The position numbers and the translations under genes were made by a program. A DNA stretch of 12,851 nt from Cephalothrix simula (lineage: Eukaryota > Nemertea > Palaeonemertea > Archinemertea > Cephalotrichidae). The notes beneath the pieces are model-generated. The model was not told the DNA's origin and ran no database searches. It was given only the letters and a program-made list of their open reading frames with translations. Location of the stretch: contig JAXIUW010177781.1 in the NCBI GenBank assembly GCA_035591015.1, positions 1 through 12,851 on the forward strand, read 5' to 3'. Positions 1-7,546 of this stretch are shown here, in pieces; positions within the stretch are counted from its first letter, which is position 1, and each line of letters begins with the position of its first letter.

Positions 1-145
1 TACTTGTGCACCCGTGTACAAAATTTCAAGCAAATCGAAGCATTTTAAGAGGCCTTTAAGCCTCGGACAGACAGACATACACACATACACACAGACTCAG
101 GGCGATAGCAATAGCTCACATTGACGTTGTCATGTGAGCTAAAAA
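1..145 (+). repeat. 3' end of a dispersed invertebrate repeat
   Basis: The block opens with a phrase about fragments and Cs (ACAAAATTTCAAGCAAATCG), runs into an ACAG/ACAC-rich tract at about 67-96, and ends in a perfect 10-bp hairpin. The arms are TAGCTCACAT (112-121) and ATGTGAGCTA (132-141), followed by AAAAA. From memory, a similar order of elements ends a very common non-coding repeat in bivalve and other molluscan genomes. That recollection is unverified, and it is the main taxonomic hint in the window. The left end lies outside the window. Confidence 0.5.
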
Positions 146-1786
146 TTGAATTATGCCCAACTTTAGGCAAAGAATTCATAAGTATGATTTAAGTTCAAAT
201 ACCATCTCATTGAAAAATTGTGATTCTGCACAGTGGCCCCCATATTTTTATTGATTTGCTTTGGATGAGAGACAACATGGCGCCTTCTTCCATCGCAAAT
301 CAAAAGATGAATATTACTGTTAGAGAACTTGCAATGTTGAAGGATCCAGTTCAGAAGATGGTGATGAAACAACACAAACGTCAACATCATGCACTTTAGC
401 CGTTTAACTTAGGGCAAGTAAATTATAAAAACAAAACAGCTCAAAGCATGCAAAGTAAAACTCTGCTGAAGCCTGAATCTGATGCTTGCCGAATAAATTT
501 GGCACAGAAAAATCAGAAAGAAACCTCTATTCCGTGCTGAGAAAATTTCGTAGCAATGAATTTAGATGCAGACACGACCTTGAAATAATTTGGCACTATG
601 TCCCATACACATACAGCCGATCGATCGGCTTCATTAGTCGGAATACAAGATCGGCAGTATACCCGGAATAAAATTTCTTCTACCCTAGTTTAAGGTATAA
701 CAGAGAGGGTTAAATTGATGAAATAAGATTTGCCGATGTCTTTACTGGCATTACAAATTTTTGTCATTACTTAATACCAGCGTTTACCATCGACCGAATA
801 TTTTCATCTCGAATTACCGGGATAGTCCCAATTTTCTTTAGGCTAGTTTTTCAAGTATGGCAGAATTGTATATGGTATTGGTAGCCCAACTGTAGAATTT
901 GCCCTGCGCCACCAACTTATTGGGAGCGCATCAACGATCAATAATCGCGCAGCGACCTAATAAAAGGGTGTCGATCAAACATGGGGACGTCATTGTCTGC
1001 GAAACGGCAAAGTTGATGTATCATGAAGTTTCAATTGTTCCTGGTAAGAGGGGGCGACAGGGAGGTCCATCCAATCATGGATTCACGGCGCTATTCGCAT
1101 TTCACGGGCCACGGGCTTCTATCGTCGTCTATATACAAAGTATACAGACCGGCATCCCTGACCCTGAAACAAGAGGCATTTAAAACAATTTTTACGCTCA
1201 AAGCAATAAAATTTTTCCGTTTCGTAAATGTTCAGTTTTTCGTTTTGTCACATATTATCACATATGGCGAAATTTTCAGAATCACGTTTTTGAAAAAAAA
1301 TGTTTGTTTTTCCCAAGGAGGGTTTGAAATCCCGGTGTCCCCTAGATAATATCGTTCTGATTATGTATGTACCATTGTTTTTTAAATTGTGAAAAAAATT
1401 TAGGGGGTACTTTGCTCTGAAATTGGGTCAAAAATCGCCAAAATTTAGTATTGCGGAGATAGGAGGCTGAGCGTAAAAATGCTGTAGCTTTTTAACTACT
1501 GACATGGCCCTTCATAAATATGTTGTAAAACATGTCTTTAGTATGTGTACAAAGTTTCAGGGCTCTAGGATTAGATTTGGGAGCAGACTTTGTGGGTCGA
1601 ATGGTTTTAAGTCCATAGTTTGCACATGCAGGCTGATTTTGAGACACCCTTTACATTCTTGCTGGTCGATTGCTAACTGAGATTTTTATAGATTGAAGGT
1701 GAATTTTCATTTTTTCAGCTGCACCGACGTTGTTCCCAAAGTCTGCTGTGCCAGAAGCCGTTGAAATTCAACAAGGTATGTATTTG
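146..1786. other. Unassigned intergenic DNA
   Basis: I see no convincing gene in this stretch. It is mostly AT-rich, with a GC-richer block at about 895-1180 where two overlapping frames stay open for 90-110 codons. Neither shows a recognisable motif, splice context or codon bias. A perfect 16-bp palindrome sits at 615-630. The text at about 1430-1660 looks like degraded repeat, but there is no second copy in the window to prove it. Confidence 0.5.
615..630. repeat. Perfect 16-bp palindrome
   Basis: AGCCGATCGATCGGCT equals its own reverse complement. It stands alone in otherwise featureless DNA, so no function can be assigned. It could form a short cruciform or be a dimer binding site. Confidence 0.6.
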
Positions 1787-1788
1787 TA

Positions 1789-2090
1789 AAGTAGTGGCCA
1801 AAAGATTTGGAACATTCCTATTTTGGAAATTAGGCTTCTTTAACCAGCGGTGAAACAAACTTGTTTTATTTGCCCTTCAAATGAATGACTGTAAACTAAG
1901 AAAGGGTACCCAGCCATTTTGGGCCCATATTTTGAAAAAAAATGCCAGTTGATTTTTTTTCAAATTTTTTAAATTTTGTATTAAATTCCTGTATATTTTG
2001 TGTCCTGAAATCGGTGCTCAAGTGTCTGAATGATTCAGAACCATTTTTAAGAACAAGAAGTCGCTTGACGCCGCTTAGGGGCCTCATATG
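1789..2090 (+). repeat. Left terminal inverted repeat of the fold-back MITE
   Basis: This arm pairs with 2260-2529 in reverse orientation with only scattered mismatches. Its first base is A where the opposite tip has C, a small terminal decay. Confidence 0.85.
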
Positions 2091-2259
2091 AAAAAATACT
2101 GGAGTCAATTTCAAATTTTCAATAGGCCTAACAGGCTACAAAATCATTATTTTTTAATTCCGATGGCCCTAATACATTCTTTCAGTGTCCTGAAGCAAGA
2201 TTTTTGGTTATTGACTGCGTATTACCCCTATATATGCTTTTCAAGCAATTTCGTGACAC

Positions 2260-2529
2260 TTCACATGAGGCCCCTGAGCGGCGCCAAACGACTTCTGGTT
2301 CTTAAAAATGGTTCTGAATCATTCACACACTTAAGCACCGATTTCAGGACGCAAAAGATACTGGAATAACAAAATTTAAAAAATTTTTTTTCAAAATATG
2401 GGCCCAAAATGGCTGGGTACCCTTTCTTAAGTTATTTATTTGAAAGGCAAATAAAACAAGTTAATGTTTCATCGCTGGTTAAAGAAGCCTAATTTCCAAA
2501 ATGGAGGAGTGTACTTTTGGCCACTACTG
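2260..2529 (-). repeat. Right terminal inverted repeat of the fold-back MITE
   Basis: Read on the minus strand it starts CAGTAGTGGCCAAAAG and tracks the left arm throughout. It is about 30 bases shorter, mainly because it lacks an insertion present in the left arm. Confidence 0.85.
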
Positions 2530-2668
2530 TATGATACATTTTCATGTTCATAATTCATTTGGGGAAAGGTCACGGTCATGGAAACAACGTAGTGAGGGGG
2601 TACCATCGTGACCAAACTTTCAACTTTACAACTTTGCAAATAATTTGAAATGTTGCAATCTTGTAATT

Positions 2669-3020
2669 TTAAAATTCCAAGATTTCAAGTTTGCAAATCT
2701 GCAAGTGATTTTCGGATATGAGGCTGTCGAGGTAGGCCAAGTGGAATTCTTCAAGATTATACACCCTTCCACTTGTGCCTACACTCAACCCACGCCTAAC
2801 TCTATATGAATTAAAGATTCTCTGGATCGTTCTTACAGTTGGAACAGCCGAAAATAATTGTCGCTCCATAAAAGCTTGAATTTTTGGTGGCTTTAGGCCT
2901 TGGAGGTAGAAAAGGCATACGCACAGATTCCAAACCTCCCAGAATATGTACATCTTGTACGTAGGCCCTCTACCTCCTCTTTTTTAAAACCTTTTCCGCA
3001 AGTTCTTTTAGATCATCCAT
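2669..3020 (-). pseudogene. Decayed Tc1-like transposase N-terminus (helix-turn-helix)
   Basis: On the minus strand an ATG at 3020 starts MDDLKELAEKVLKKRR, which hits a TAG. After a frameshift the reading continues from about 2953 to 2669. The later part reads YLQGLKPPKIQAFMERQLF, then VRTIQRIFNSYRVRRGLS and SGRVYNLEEF. A G-L-K-P-x-K-I-x-x-x-x-E start, a second helix ending in R-I-F-x-x-Y-x-x-R-x-G, and a following S-G-R is the layout of the paired-type DNA-binding domain at the N-terminus of Tc1/mariner transposases. No DDE catalytic domain follows downstream (toward 2532), where the DNA is AT-rich and non-coding. It is a broken fragment. The family call rests on motif layout only. Confidence 0.5.
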
Positions 3021-3396
3021 GGCCGGTAATTTGGTTGGAACGCTGAAGAGTTGATAGTATTGGTAACCATAACTTCCAGTAAATATGTTAGTTTTTCGGT
3101 TAGTTTATGGATACGATCTGGAACTAGTCAAAACTAACCCTTTTTCCAAACCCACCGAAAAAAACGACATTGGTTTCTCGCCATACTGTAACCAATTCAG
3201 CCATTCAGTTGTAGTACTTTTCTGTAGAGGACTGTACATATGTGTGTTGATTTAAAATTTATTTTAAAATAATTTTATTAATTTTCCAGGAAGAACGATG
3301 CCTCAACCATGACAGATCTCATAATTCCAGTCAGAAATTAACTGATCTCGACAGTCGACGTATACACACTATTCGGCCTCATTGAAAGATATTGCC

Positions 3397-3608
3397 GCAA
3401 CTACACTCCATGTAGTTTGAGATGTAATTTCGAAATTTAAGTGCTTTTAAAAAATGTAAGAGACGTAATGATAGCGTCAGAACTGCTTAAAGGCTCGTGG
3501 TCGTGGAAGCTACCATACGGAAAACTAAACCCTGTCAAAAGCCTGATGTCAGGGTTTTGTAAAAGGGCAAAAACATATGGTTTAATAAAGTTTACTTGTC
3601 AAAAAAAA
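3397..3608 (+). mobile_element. Retroposed RNA 3' end inserted in copy 1
   Basis: Copies 1 and 3 match on both sides, but copy 1 has these 212 extra bases. The insert ends in AATAAA (3584-3589), 11 bases, then a run of A (3601-3609). It is flanked by ATTGCC at 3391-3396 and 3609-3614, which copy 3 has only once. Poly(A) signal, tail and short target duplication are the marks of LINE-mediated retroposition of a polyadenylated RNA, 5'-truncated. The insert has an open stretch (MLLKNVRDVMIASELLKG onward) that I cannot match to a known gene. A deletion between two ATTGCC sites in copy 3 is the less likely alternative. Confidence 0.65.
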
Positions 3609-4105
3609 ATTGCCATGGAGAGGTTTAATAGGAATTTTTCATCTGAAGTACATATTTCTCTCCTATGAGACGGTAATTCAGTGCCAGCAGTCGCAAAGAA
3701 TGCTTTGAAACAAGAACGTCTCAGAAAAGAACAATCAGGACAATCCAGTCACAAATTTTCGTAAATTAGGTTTATTATACGATAGTAATTCTTATTGGGC
3801 TTGCGAACTTTAAGTGGGAGGGTATTATCACCGAGTTATCTACACACGAACTTCTCATAAATAGTCTAATTAATCGAAACTAACCCTTTTTGATCAATGT
3901 TTTTGCGAAAACTAGCCGAAAAACTAACACAAAAAATGACAATGGTTTATCGCCTTTCTGTACGCTAAGATTTTACACTTCCTGAGTATGCTTAAAATTT
4001 AACAAAAGATGAAGGCGAAATGTTGGCAGAGATAATCGATATGGTTCGTCACTCCGACTATGTCCATTTGGGAGTTAATCAGTTCAAGGCCACTTATAAT
4101 GCAAC

Positions 4106-4124
4106 ATTTTCACGGCATTTTCAC
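4106..4124 (+). repeat. Tandem ATTTTCAC duplication, period 11
   Basis: ATTTTCAC-GGC-ATTTTCAC occurs only in copy 1; copies 2 and 3 have one ATTTTCAC. The duplication adds 11 bases and shifts the module 1 frame. Confidence 0.8.
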
Positions 4125-4527
4125 CACAAATAGAGGACGATGCCATCTCATTATGCAAGAATTGCATAGAATTTATGACAGTGATATATGGAGTGTATTT
4201 TTAAGAAATTACCATTAGTAATTGATGCAACAATAAAGTGCTATGCAGAGAACCATTCGAAGTGCAGACGAAATGCGTTAGTGTGCAATGGTGGCGAGAC
4301 AAAACACTGGTTCAAAAGATCCAATTATTTATCGGCGCAAATCTTATATGCCAACAAGTTGAGGACAACAATTTATTATTTGATCTGATCTCAATACGCC
4401 TGGGGCACTTGTCAACAGACTAACACAAATAGAGTTGAAACAATGTCCCTTCCAAAACTTATCTGTCTTGGCGCAGAGCCAGAGCGATATGGTAGAGTTT
4501 TGCCGACGCGCGCAGAATAATGTTTGA

Positions 4528-5009
4528 TGCTTCACACGGCTACACCATGTTCTAAATGGTCTTCTTTGCTCGAGTGTTATTTACGTGTATAATTTTGCTT
4601 TATCAATTGTGTATTATTCTTTTATGTGCTGTTCTAAGGTGGGGAGGGTGTAGCCTCCATAAGGTCTACTTTGTATATTGAGCTGAGCGTTCAGCGCCTA
4701 TGTATTTTTGTGCATGCTTAATTTAAATAATTATCTTAATACTCTTAATTTTAAACGAAATCAATTTATAATTCATGCTTTAATCATTCTTTGTTACAAT
4801 TTAATGTTTTTTTAAATACGATAATTGTACAATTGTTTTTCAAAAAGTCATCCAAAATTTATAATACTTCATTCCAAAATTTTGATCCATAATTTATAAT
4901 CCTTATTTATAATTTTGATTTCAATCTGGGTATACATTTATGATATTTAACTTGTCTTTATGTGTATATTATAATGTAAATGTATATATCATTGTATTGT
5001 TATCTTATA
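4528..5009. other. AT-rich 3' flank of module 1, copy 1
   Basis: Non-coding. It contains the conserved TAAGGTGGGGAGGGTGTAG segment, the small inverted pair AGCTGA-GCGT-TCAGCT (about 4680-4695), and a very AT-rich run matching 6430-6720 and 11390-11640 in the other copies. No AATAAA at a sensible distance marks a 3' end, so this may be intron between module 1 and module 2 instead of UTR. Confidence 0.6.
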
Positions 5010-5021
5010 CCTTATAAGGTA
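5008..5021. repeat. 14-bp palindrome at the right breakpoint of copy 1
   Basis: TACCTTATAAGGTA is a perfect palindrome. Its left half is element sequence shared with copies 2 and 3 (TCTTATAC). Its right half is new, and unrelated GC-rich sequence starts immediately after. A palindrome straddling a breakpoint suggests hairpin opening or fill-in at a broken end. Confidence 0.6.
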
Positions 5022-5270
5022 CACCCCAAACTCCATTGTGCAGGCTGCGGGCTGGGCCTGGTTGGCGATCCTTCTCGATGGCACGGTCGGAGGAGGAAAT
5101 CTATCAATCTTACTTTAAGCTTCACCCTCAGGCCCGGGTTCCGGTTTACCCGGACTTTGACGACGAGGACATGATGATTGGCCAGGCTATGGAGCTTTTC
5201 TCCTCCTACACCAGTTTGAATAATGGCGTGGGTGCTGTGGCCTCCCCGACCCCAAAGAGGGAAAATGTCT
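5022..5270 (+). pseudogene. GC-rich coding fragment between copies 1 and 2 (captured exon?)
   Basis: This block is markedly GC-richer than its AT-rich surroundings and open throughout in one frame. An acceptor-like CCAAACTCCATTGTGCAG ends at 5043. The reading passes MARSEEEIYQSYFKLHP (ATG at 5078), then VYPDFDDEDMMIGQAMELFS and a Ser/Pro tail before entering copy 2 sequence at about 5274. It is acidic, hydrophilic and soluble-looking, with no transmembrane segment. Composition and codon use argue that it is real coding sequence carried in from elsewhere. I do not recognise the protein. A structural (gag-like) region of a retroelement or a host exon are both possible. Confidence 0.55.
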
Positions 5271-5273
5271 TGA

Positions 5274-6201
5274 TAAGTTTTATTATACGATAGTAATTCT
5301 TATTGGGCTAAAGAACTTGCGAACTTTAAGTGGGAGAGGGTGTTATTACTGAGTTATCTACACACAAATTCTCATAAATAATCTAATTATTCGAAACTAA
5401 CTCTTTTTGATCAATTTTTTTCGAAAACGAACCGAAAAACTAACACAAAAAATGTCAATGGTTTCTCGCCTTACTGTAATCTAAGATTGTACGCTTCCTG
5501 AGTAAAAGATGAAGGAGAAATGTTGGCAGAGATAATCGATATGGTTCTCACTCCGACTATGTCCATTTGGGAGTTAATCAGATCAAGGCCACTTATAATG
5601 CAACATTTTCACCACAAATATAGGACGATGCCATCTCATTATGCAATTATAGAATTTATGACAGTGATATATGGAGCGTATTTTAAGAAATTGCCATTAG
5701 TACATTCTGTAATTGAGGCAACAATAAATTGCTATGCAGGGAACTATTCGAAGTGCAGACGAAATGCGTTGGTGCAATGGTGGCGAGACAAAACACTGGT
5801 TCAAAAAATCCCATTATTTATCGGCGCAAATATTATATGCCAACAGTTGAGGACAACAATTTATTATTTGATCTGACCTCAATACGCCTAGGGCACTTGT
5901 CAACAGACTAACACAAATAAAGTTGAAACAACAAATTTGGGTAGGAAAATATGAACTGCTCTGTGCAAATGGTTTGATAGGAGTGTGCATCGCATCGATT
6001 GGTAAACGTGCCGGGGTTCTAGTTAACATGACCACACAAGACTTTGACAGTGCAGTTGAGCGTGGTATGGAAACAAAAGAGTGCTATAGGATGAATGTGA
6101 GGCACCACAAAACTAGCAAAACGTGAGTTAAATTACCTGTCTTGGGGCAGAGCCAGAGCAATCTGGTAGAGTTTTGCCGACGCGCGCAGAATAATGTTTG
6201 A
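5274..6201 (+). pseudogene. Module 1 protein of the composite element, copy 2
   Basis: Begins at the VLLYDSNSYWAKELANFKWE segment; the upstream acceptor and N-terminal pieces are missing. MLAEIIDMV follows at 5520, with a one-base loss before the expected HSDY. The Cys/His region is degraded: CYAGNYSKCRRNALV has Tyr in place of the conserved His, and a two-base loss removes the last Cys. VEDNNLLFDL leads to a frameshift after IRLG. The C-terminal SQSNLVEFCRRAQNNV ends at TGA 6199-6201, after an inserted recombinase-like exon. In-frame TAG near 5622 replaces the Glu codon GAG of copy 1. Non-functional. Confidence 0.6.
5945..6122 (+). pseudogene. Tyrosine-recombinase-like exon inside module 1 of copy 2
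   Basis: Copies 1 and 3 lack this stretch. The reading, open from 5923 to 6126, gives YELLCANGLIGVCIASIGKR, AGVLVNMTTQDFDSAVERG and MNVRHHKTSKT, then GTGAGT, a perfect donor at 6123. A possible acceptor TTTGGGTAG ends at 5944. G-x-R-x-G-V-x-x-N-M-T followed about 34 residues later by H-H-K-T is how I recall the first catalytic Arg and the beta-hairpin Lys of tyrosine-recombinase-like proteins carried by invertebrate genomes. The later H-x-x-R box and catalytic Tyr would be on another exon and are absent, so this piece cannot act alone. It is best read as an exon captured with its donor site. Confidence 0.6.
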
Positions 6202-6302
6202 TGCTTCACAAGGCTACACCATGTTCTAAATGGTCTTCTTTGCTCGAGTGTTATTTACGTGTATAATTTTGCTTTATTAATTGTGTATCTTTTATGTGCT
6301 GT

Positions 6303-6328
6303 TCTGTACTACCTGGGGGTAGTACAGA
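6303..6328. repeat. 26-bp perfect hairpin, copy 2
   Basis: Arms TCTGTACTACC (6303-6313) and GGTAGTACAGA (6318-6328) with a TGGG loop. The identical hairpin is at 11260-11285 in copy 3. Copy 1 reads straight through without it. Confidence 0.85.
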
Positions 6329-6795
6329 TTATTTAAGGTGGGGAGGGTGTAGCCTCCATAGGGTCTACTTTGTATATTGAGCTGAGCGTTCAGCTTGAGC
6401 TAGTGCAGCCCTTGTATTCTTGTGCATGCTTAATATAAATAATTATCTTTTAAAATATTAATAATTTTAAATGAAATCAATTTATAATTCATGCTTTAAT
6501 CATTGTTTGTTACCATTTAATGTTTTTTTAAATACGATAATTGTATAATTGTTTTTCAAGAAGTCATCCAAAATTTATAATACTTCATTTCAAAATTTTG
6601 ATCCATAATCTATAATCCTTATTTATAATTTTGATTTCAATCTGGGCATACATTTATGATATTTAACTTGTCTTTATGTGTAAATTATAATGTAAATGTA
6701 TATATAATATTGTATTGTTATGTCTTATACCCGCGAATATTTTGTACCTGTACATTAACTTAATTTTTGATACTGAAAATTTTCAAAAGTTTGGG

Positions 6796-6895
6796 GTGCG
6801 GCTTATTTACGAGTATAGAGTCTGGGACCACTTTATCGTCCAAAAAGTCAGGGTGCGGCTTATCTTCGGGCAAATGCCCCTCGAAAATACGGTGG
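6796..6895. repeat. Paired GTGCGGCTTAT block, copy 2
   Basis: GTGCGGCTTAT occurs at 6796-6806 and again at 6853-6863, 57 bases apart, followed by CCCTCGAAAATACGGTG. The identical pair with the same spacing is in copy 3. Motifs of the type 'gtgcggcttat...tacgg' are, from memory, widespread in the ends of animal DNA transposons and MITEs. This may be an older element buried in the intron, or an internal binding site of the composite element. Confidence 0.5.
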
Positions 6896-6935
6896 ATTTT
6901 AGATTAGATTATATTTTAGATTTAGATTTTTATAT
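6896..6935 (+). repeat. TTAGAT-rich simple repeat, copy 2
   Basis: Imperfect tandem TTAGAT/TTTAGAT units just before the pyrimidine tract of the second acceptor; the same tract is at 11812-11852. It is not telomeric (TTAGGG). Confidence 0.6.
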
Positions 6936-6985
6936 TTTCATGACACTTATCAGAACTCGCAAAAATGTTTCAATTTTCTTTGCAG

Positions 6986-7421
6986 GAGGATGGGTTTTGT
7001 CCTCATGGAGTTTGCTGCGCTATAAAGCCATCATTACGCAGTGAGTCATGTCGGGATTATATTGATATGGAACGGTCTTTTGTTATCCGACCAACTGTGT
7101 CAATTACAGATATTGCATATCTGATCACCGTATTACTAATGACTTTTACACTCCAAACGAAGGACGCCAGGCTGTAGCCATGGATGAAAATATTGCTAAA
7201 GCAAAATCCAACGATACATTTTCTCTACCATTTAGTCTCACTCAAACTCTTGAGGAGGTTAATTATGGTCAGCATCCTGTGACAGGGTCAAACGACCACT
7301 TTTGCCTCATAGATCGATTCAAGGAGAATAATAATAATGAACCAGTGGATCTACGAAAAGTGTCTTTTATTCACTAGTTTGCTGGACAGCTGAGCAAGAG
7401 TTCAGCATTAGGAAACATGAC
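6986..7421 (+). pseudogene. Module 2: HMGXB3-like transposase-related domain, copy 2 (5' part)
   Basis: After the acceptor the exon reads EDGFCPHGVCCAIKPSLRSE and SCRDYIDM, then PTVSITDIAYLI. After a frameshift near 7125 it continues HRITNDFYTPNEGRQAVAMD, ENIAKAK, HPVTGSNDHFCLIDRFKENN and VDLRKVSFIH, where TAG at 7375-7377 replaces the Glu of FIHEFAG. These motifs in this order match the C-terminal domain of HMG domain-containing protein 3-like (HMGXB3-like) proteins of fish and invertebrates as I remember it: CPHGV, RxESxRD, EGR, HPVTGS, DRFHE. Those proteins are thought to be transposase-related; a link to the KDZ class is only a guess. Homology to the element stops at AAACATGAC (7421), where foreign sequence begins. 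Confidence 0.7.
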
Positions 7422-7546
7422 TACGGAGGACGGGTCCCCAGGCCCAGGCGGAGAAGCCAGATTGTGCTTTAGATGGGGCTACTGCCGCCGCGCCATCGCC
7501 AGTTTCAGATCGTGCTTCAGATGGGTATCCCACAGAGACGCCTACG
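7422..7546 (+). pseudogene. GC-rich coding fragment with splice donor (captured exon?)
   Basis: A GC-rich block is welded to truncated module 2 at 7421. The frame from 7427 reads RTGPQAQAEKPDCALDGAT, AAAPSPVSDRASDGYPTETP and T, then a donor-like CG|GTAGGT at 7547. The peptide is Ala/Pro/Ser/Thr-rich and looks like an unstructured linker. Two other frames also stay mostly open, as GC-rich DNA often does, so the frame choice is tentative. An AATAAA lies at 7636-7641, within reach if the donor is not used. Unrecognised. Confidence 0.45.

Larger units (their letters stand above)
1787..2531. mobile_element. Fold-back MITE of Tc1/mariner type, with TA target duplication
   Basis: The element spans 1789-2529 (741 bp) and is bounded by TA at 1787-1788 and 2530-2531. 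The left arm (1789 to about 2090) and right arm (about 2260-2529) are inverted copies. Reading inward, both begin AGTAGTGGCCAAAAG, pass GGAAATTAGGCTTCTTTAACC and AAGAAAGGGTACCCAGCC, and reach GGGGCCTCAT. The left arm has about 20 extra bases near 1943-1965, probably an insertion. The central ~170 bases are unique. The TA duplication and CAGTNGTGGCCAAAAG-like tip match Tc1/mariner elements as I know them. There is no transposase inside, so it is non-autonomous. Short open frames in the arms are translations of the repeat and not genes. Confidence 0.85.
3290..4527 (+). pseudogene. Module 1 protein of the composite element, copy 1
   Basis: The module begins after a good acceptor (TTTATTAATTTTCCAG ending at 3289). 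Conserved pieces in shifting frames are: MTDLIIP (3309); SASLKDIA, interrupted by the poly(A) insertion; MERFNRNFSSEVHISLL (3615), stopped by TGA where copy 3 has AGA; a Tyr/Trp-containing piece near 3774; MLAEIIDMVRHSDYVHLG (about 4021); then a 4188-4388 stretch carrying the Cys/His cluster C-x4-H-x2-C-x6-C and KHWFKRSNYL. It ends with QSQSDMVEFCRRAQNNV and TGA at 4525-4527. I do not recognise the family with certainty. The Cys/His cluster followed by a Trp and then an R-L-G segment recalls the C-terminal part of some transposon-borne proteins of invertebrates. The copy cannot make a full protein. Confidence 0.6.
3171..5009 (+). mobile_element. Composite element, copy 1 (truncated at both ends)
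   Basis: Collinear with copy 3 from GGTTTCTCGCCATACTGTAACC (3172; 10009 in copy 3) through module 1 and its AT-rich 3' flank. It stops abruptly at a palindromic junction near 5008. It lacks the GTGCGGCTTAT block, the second acceptor and module 2. It differs from the other copies by a 212-bp poly(A)-tailed insertion (3397-3608), loss of a 26-bp hairpin near 4634, an 8-base loss in module 1 near 3803, and a short tandem duplication at 4106-4124. Confidence 0.8.
6202..6985. other. AT-rich spacer between modules 1 and 2, copy 2
   Basis: Non-coding and collinear with 11155-11900. It carries the 26-bp hairpin (6303-6328), the GGTGGGGAGGGTGTAGCC segment, a long AT-rich run, the paired GTGCGGCTTAT motifs, a TTTTAGAT-rich tract (about 6896-6935) and a pyrimidine-rich run into the acceptor TTTCAATTTTCTTTGCAG ending at 6985. 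That arrangement fits an intron. Confidence 0.6.

Noticed and set aside
163-390. Minus-strand 75-codon frame
   Set aside because: His- and Asn-rich chance frame in AT-rich DNA, with no supporting signal.
486-671. Plus-strand 61-codon frame
   Set aside because: No motif or context; it crosses a palindrome and ends in non-coding DNA.
899-1349. Two overlapping open frames of 94 and 108 codons
   Set aside because: They lie in a GC-richer patch where open frames arise by chance. There are no motifs, no splice or polyA context, and no second copy to show constraint.
1896-2369. Open frames on both strands sharing the peptide LSGVKRLLVLKNGSESF / LSGAKRLLVLKNGSESF
   Set aside because: The likeness comes from the two inverted arms of the MITE being translated, and does not indicate a gene family.
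4360-4395. GATCT-GATCT as a 5-bp duplication causing the module 1 frameshift
   Set aside because: The reading FDLISIRLG through it looks authentic in all copies. The frame change is better placed just after IRLG.
6715-7044. 109-codon plus-strand frame across the spacer
   Set aside because: It spans the GTGCGGCTTAT block, the TTAGAT tract and an acceptor, and its frame differs from module 2. It is a shadow of non-coding sequence.
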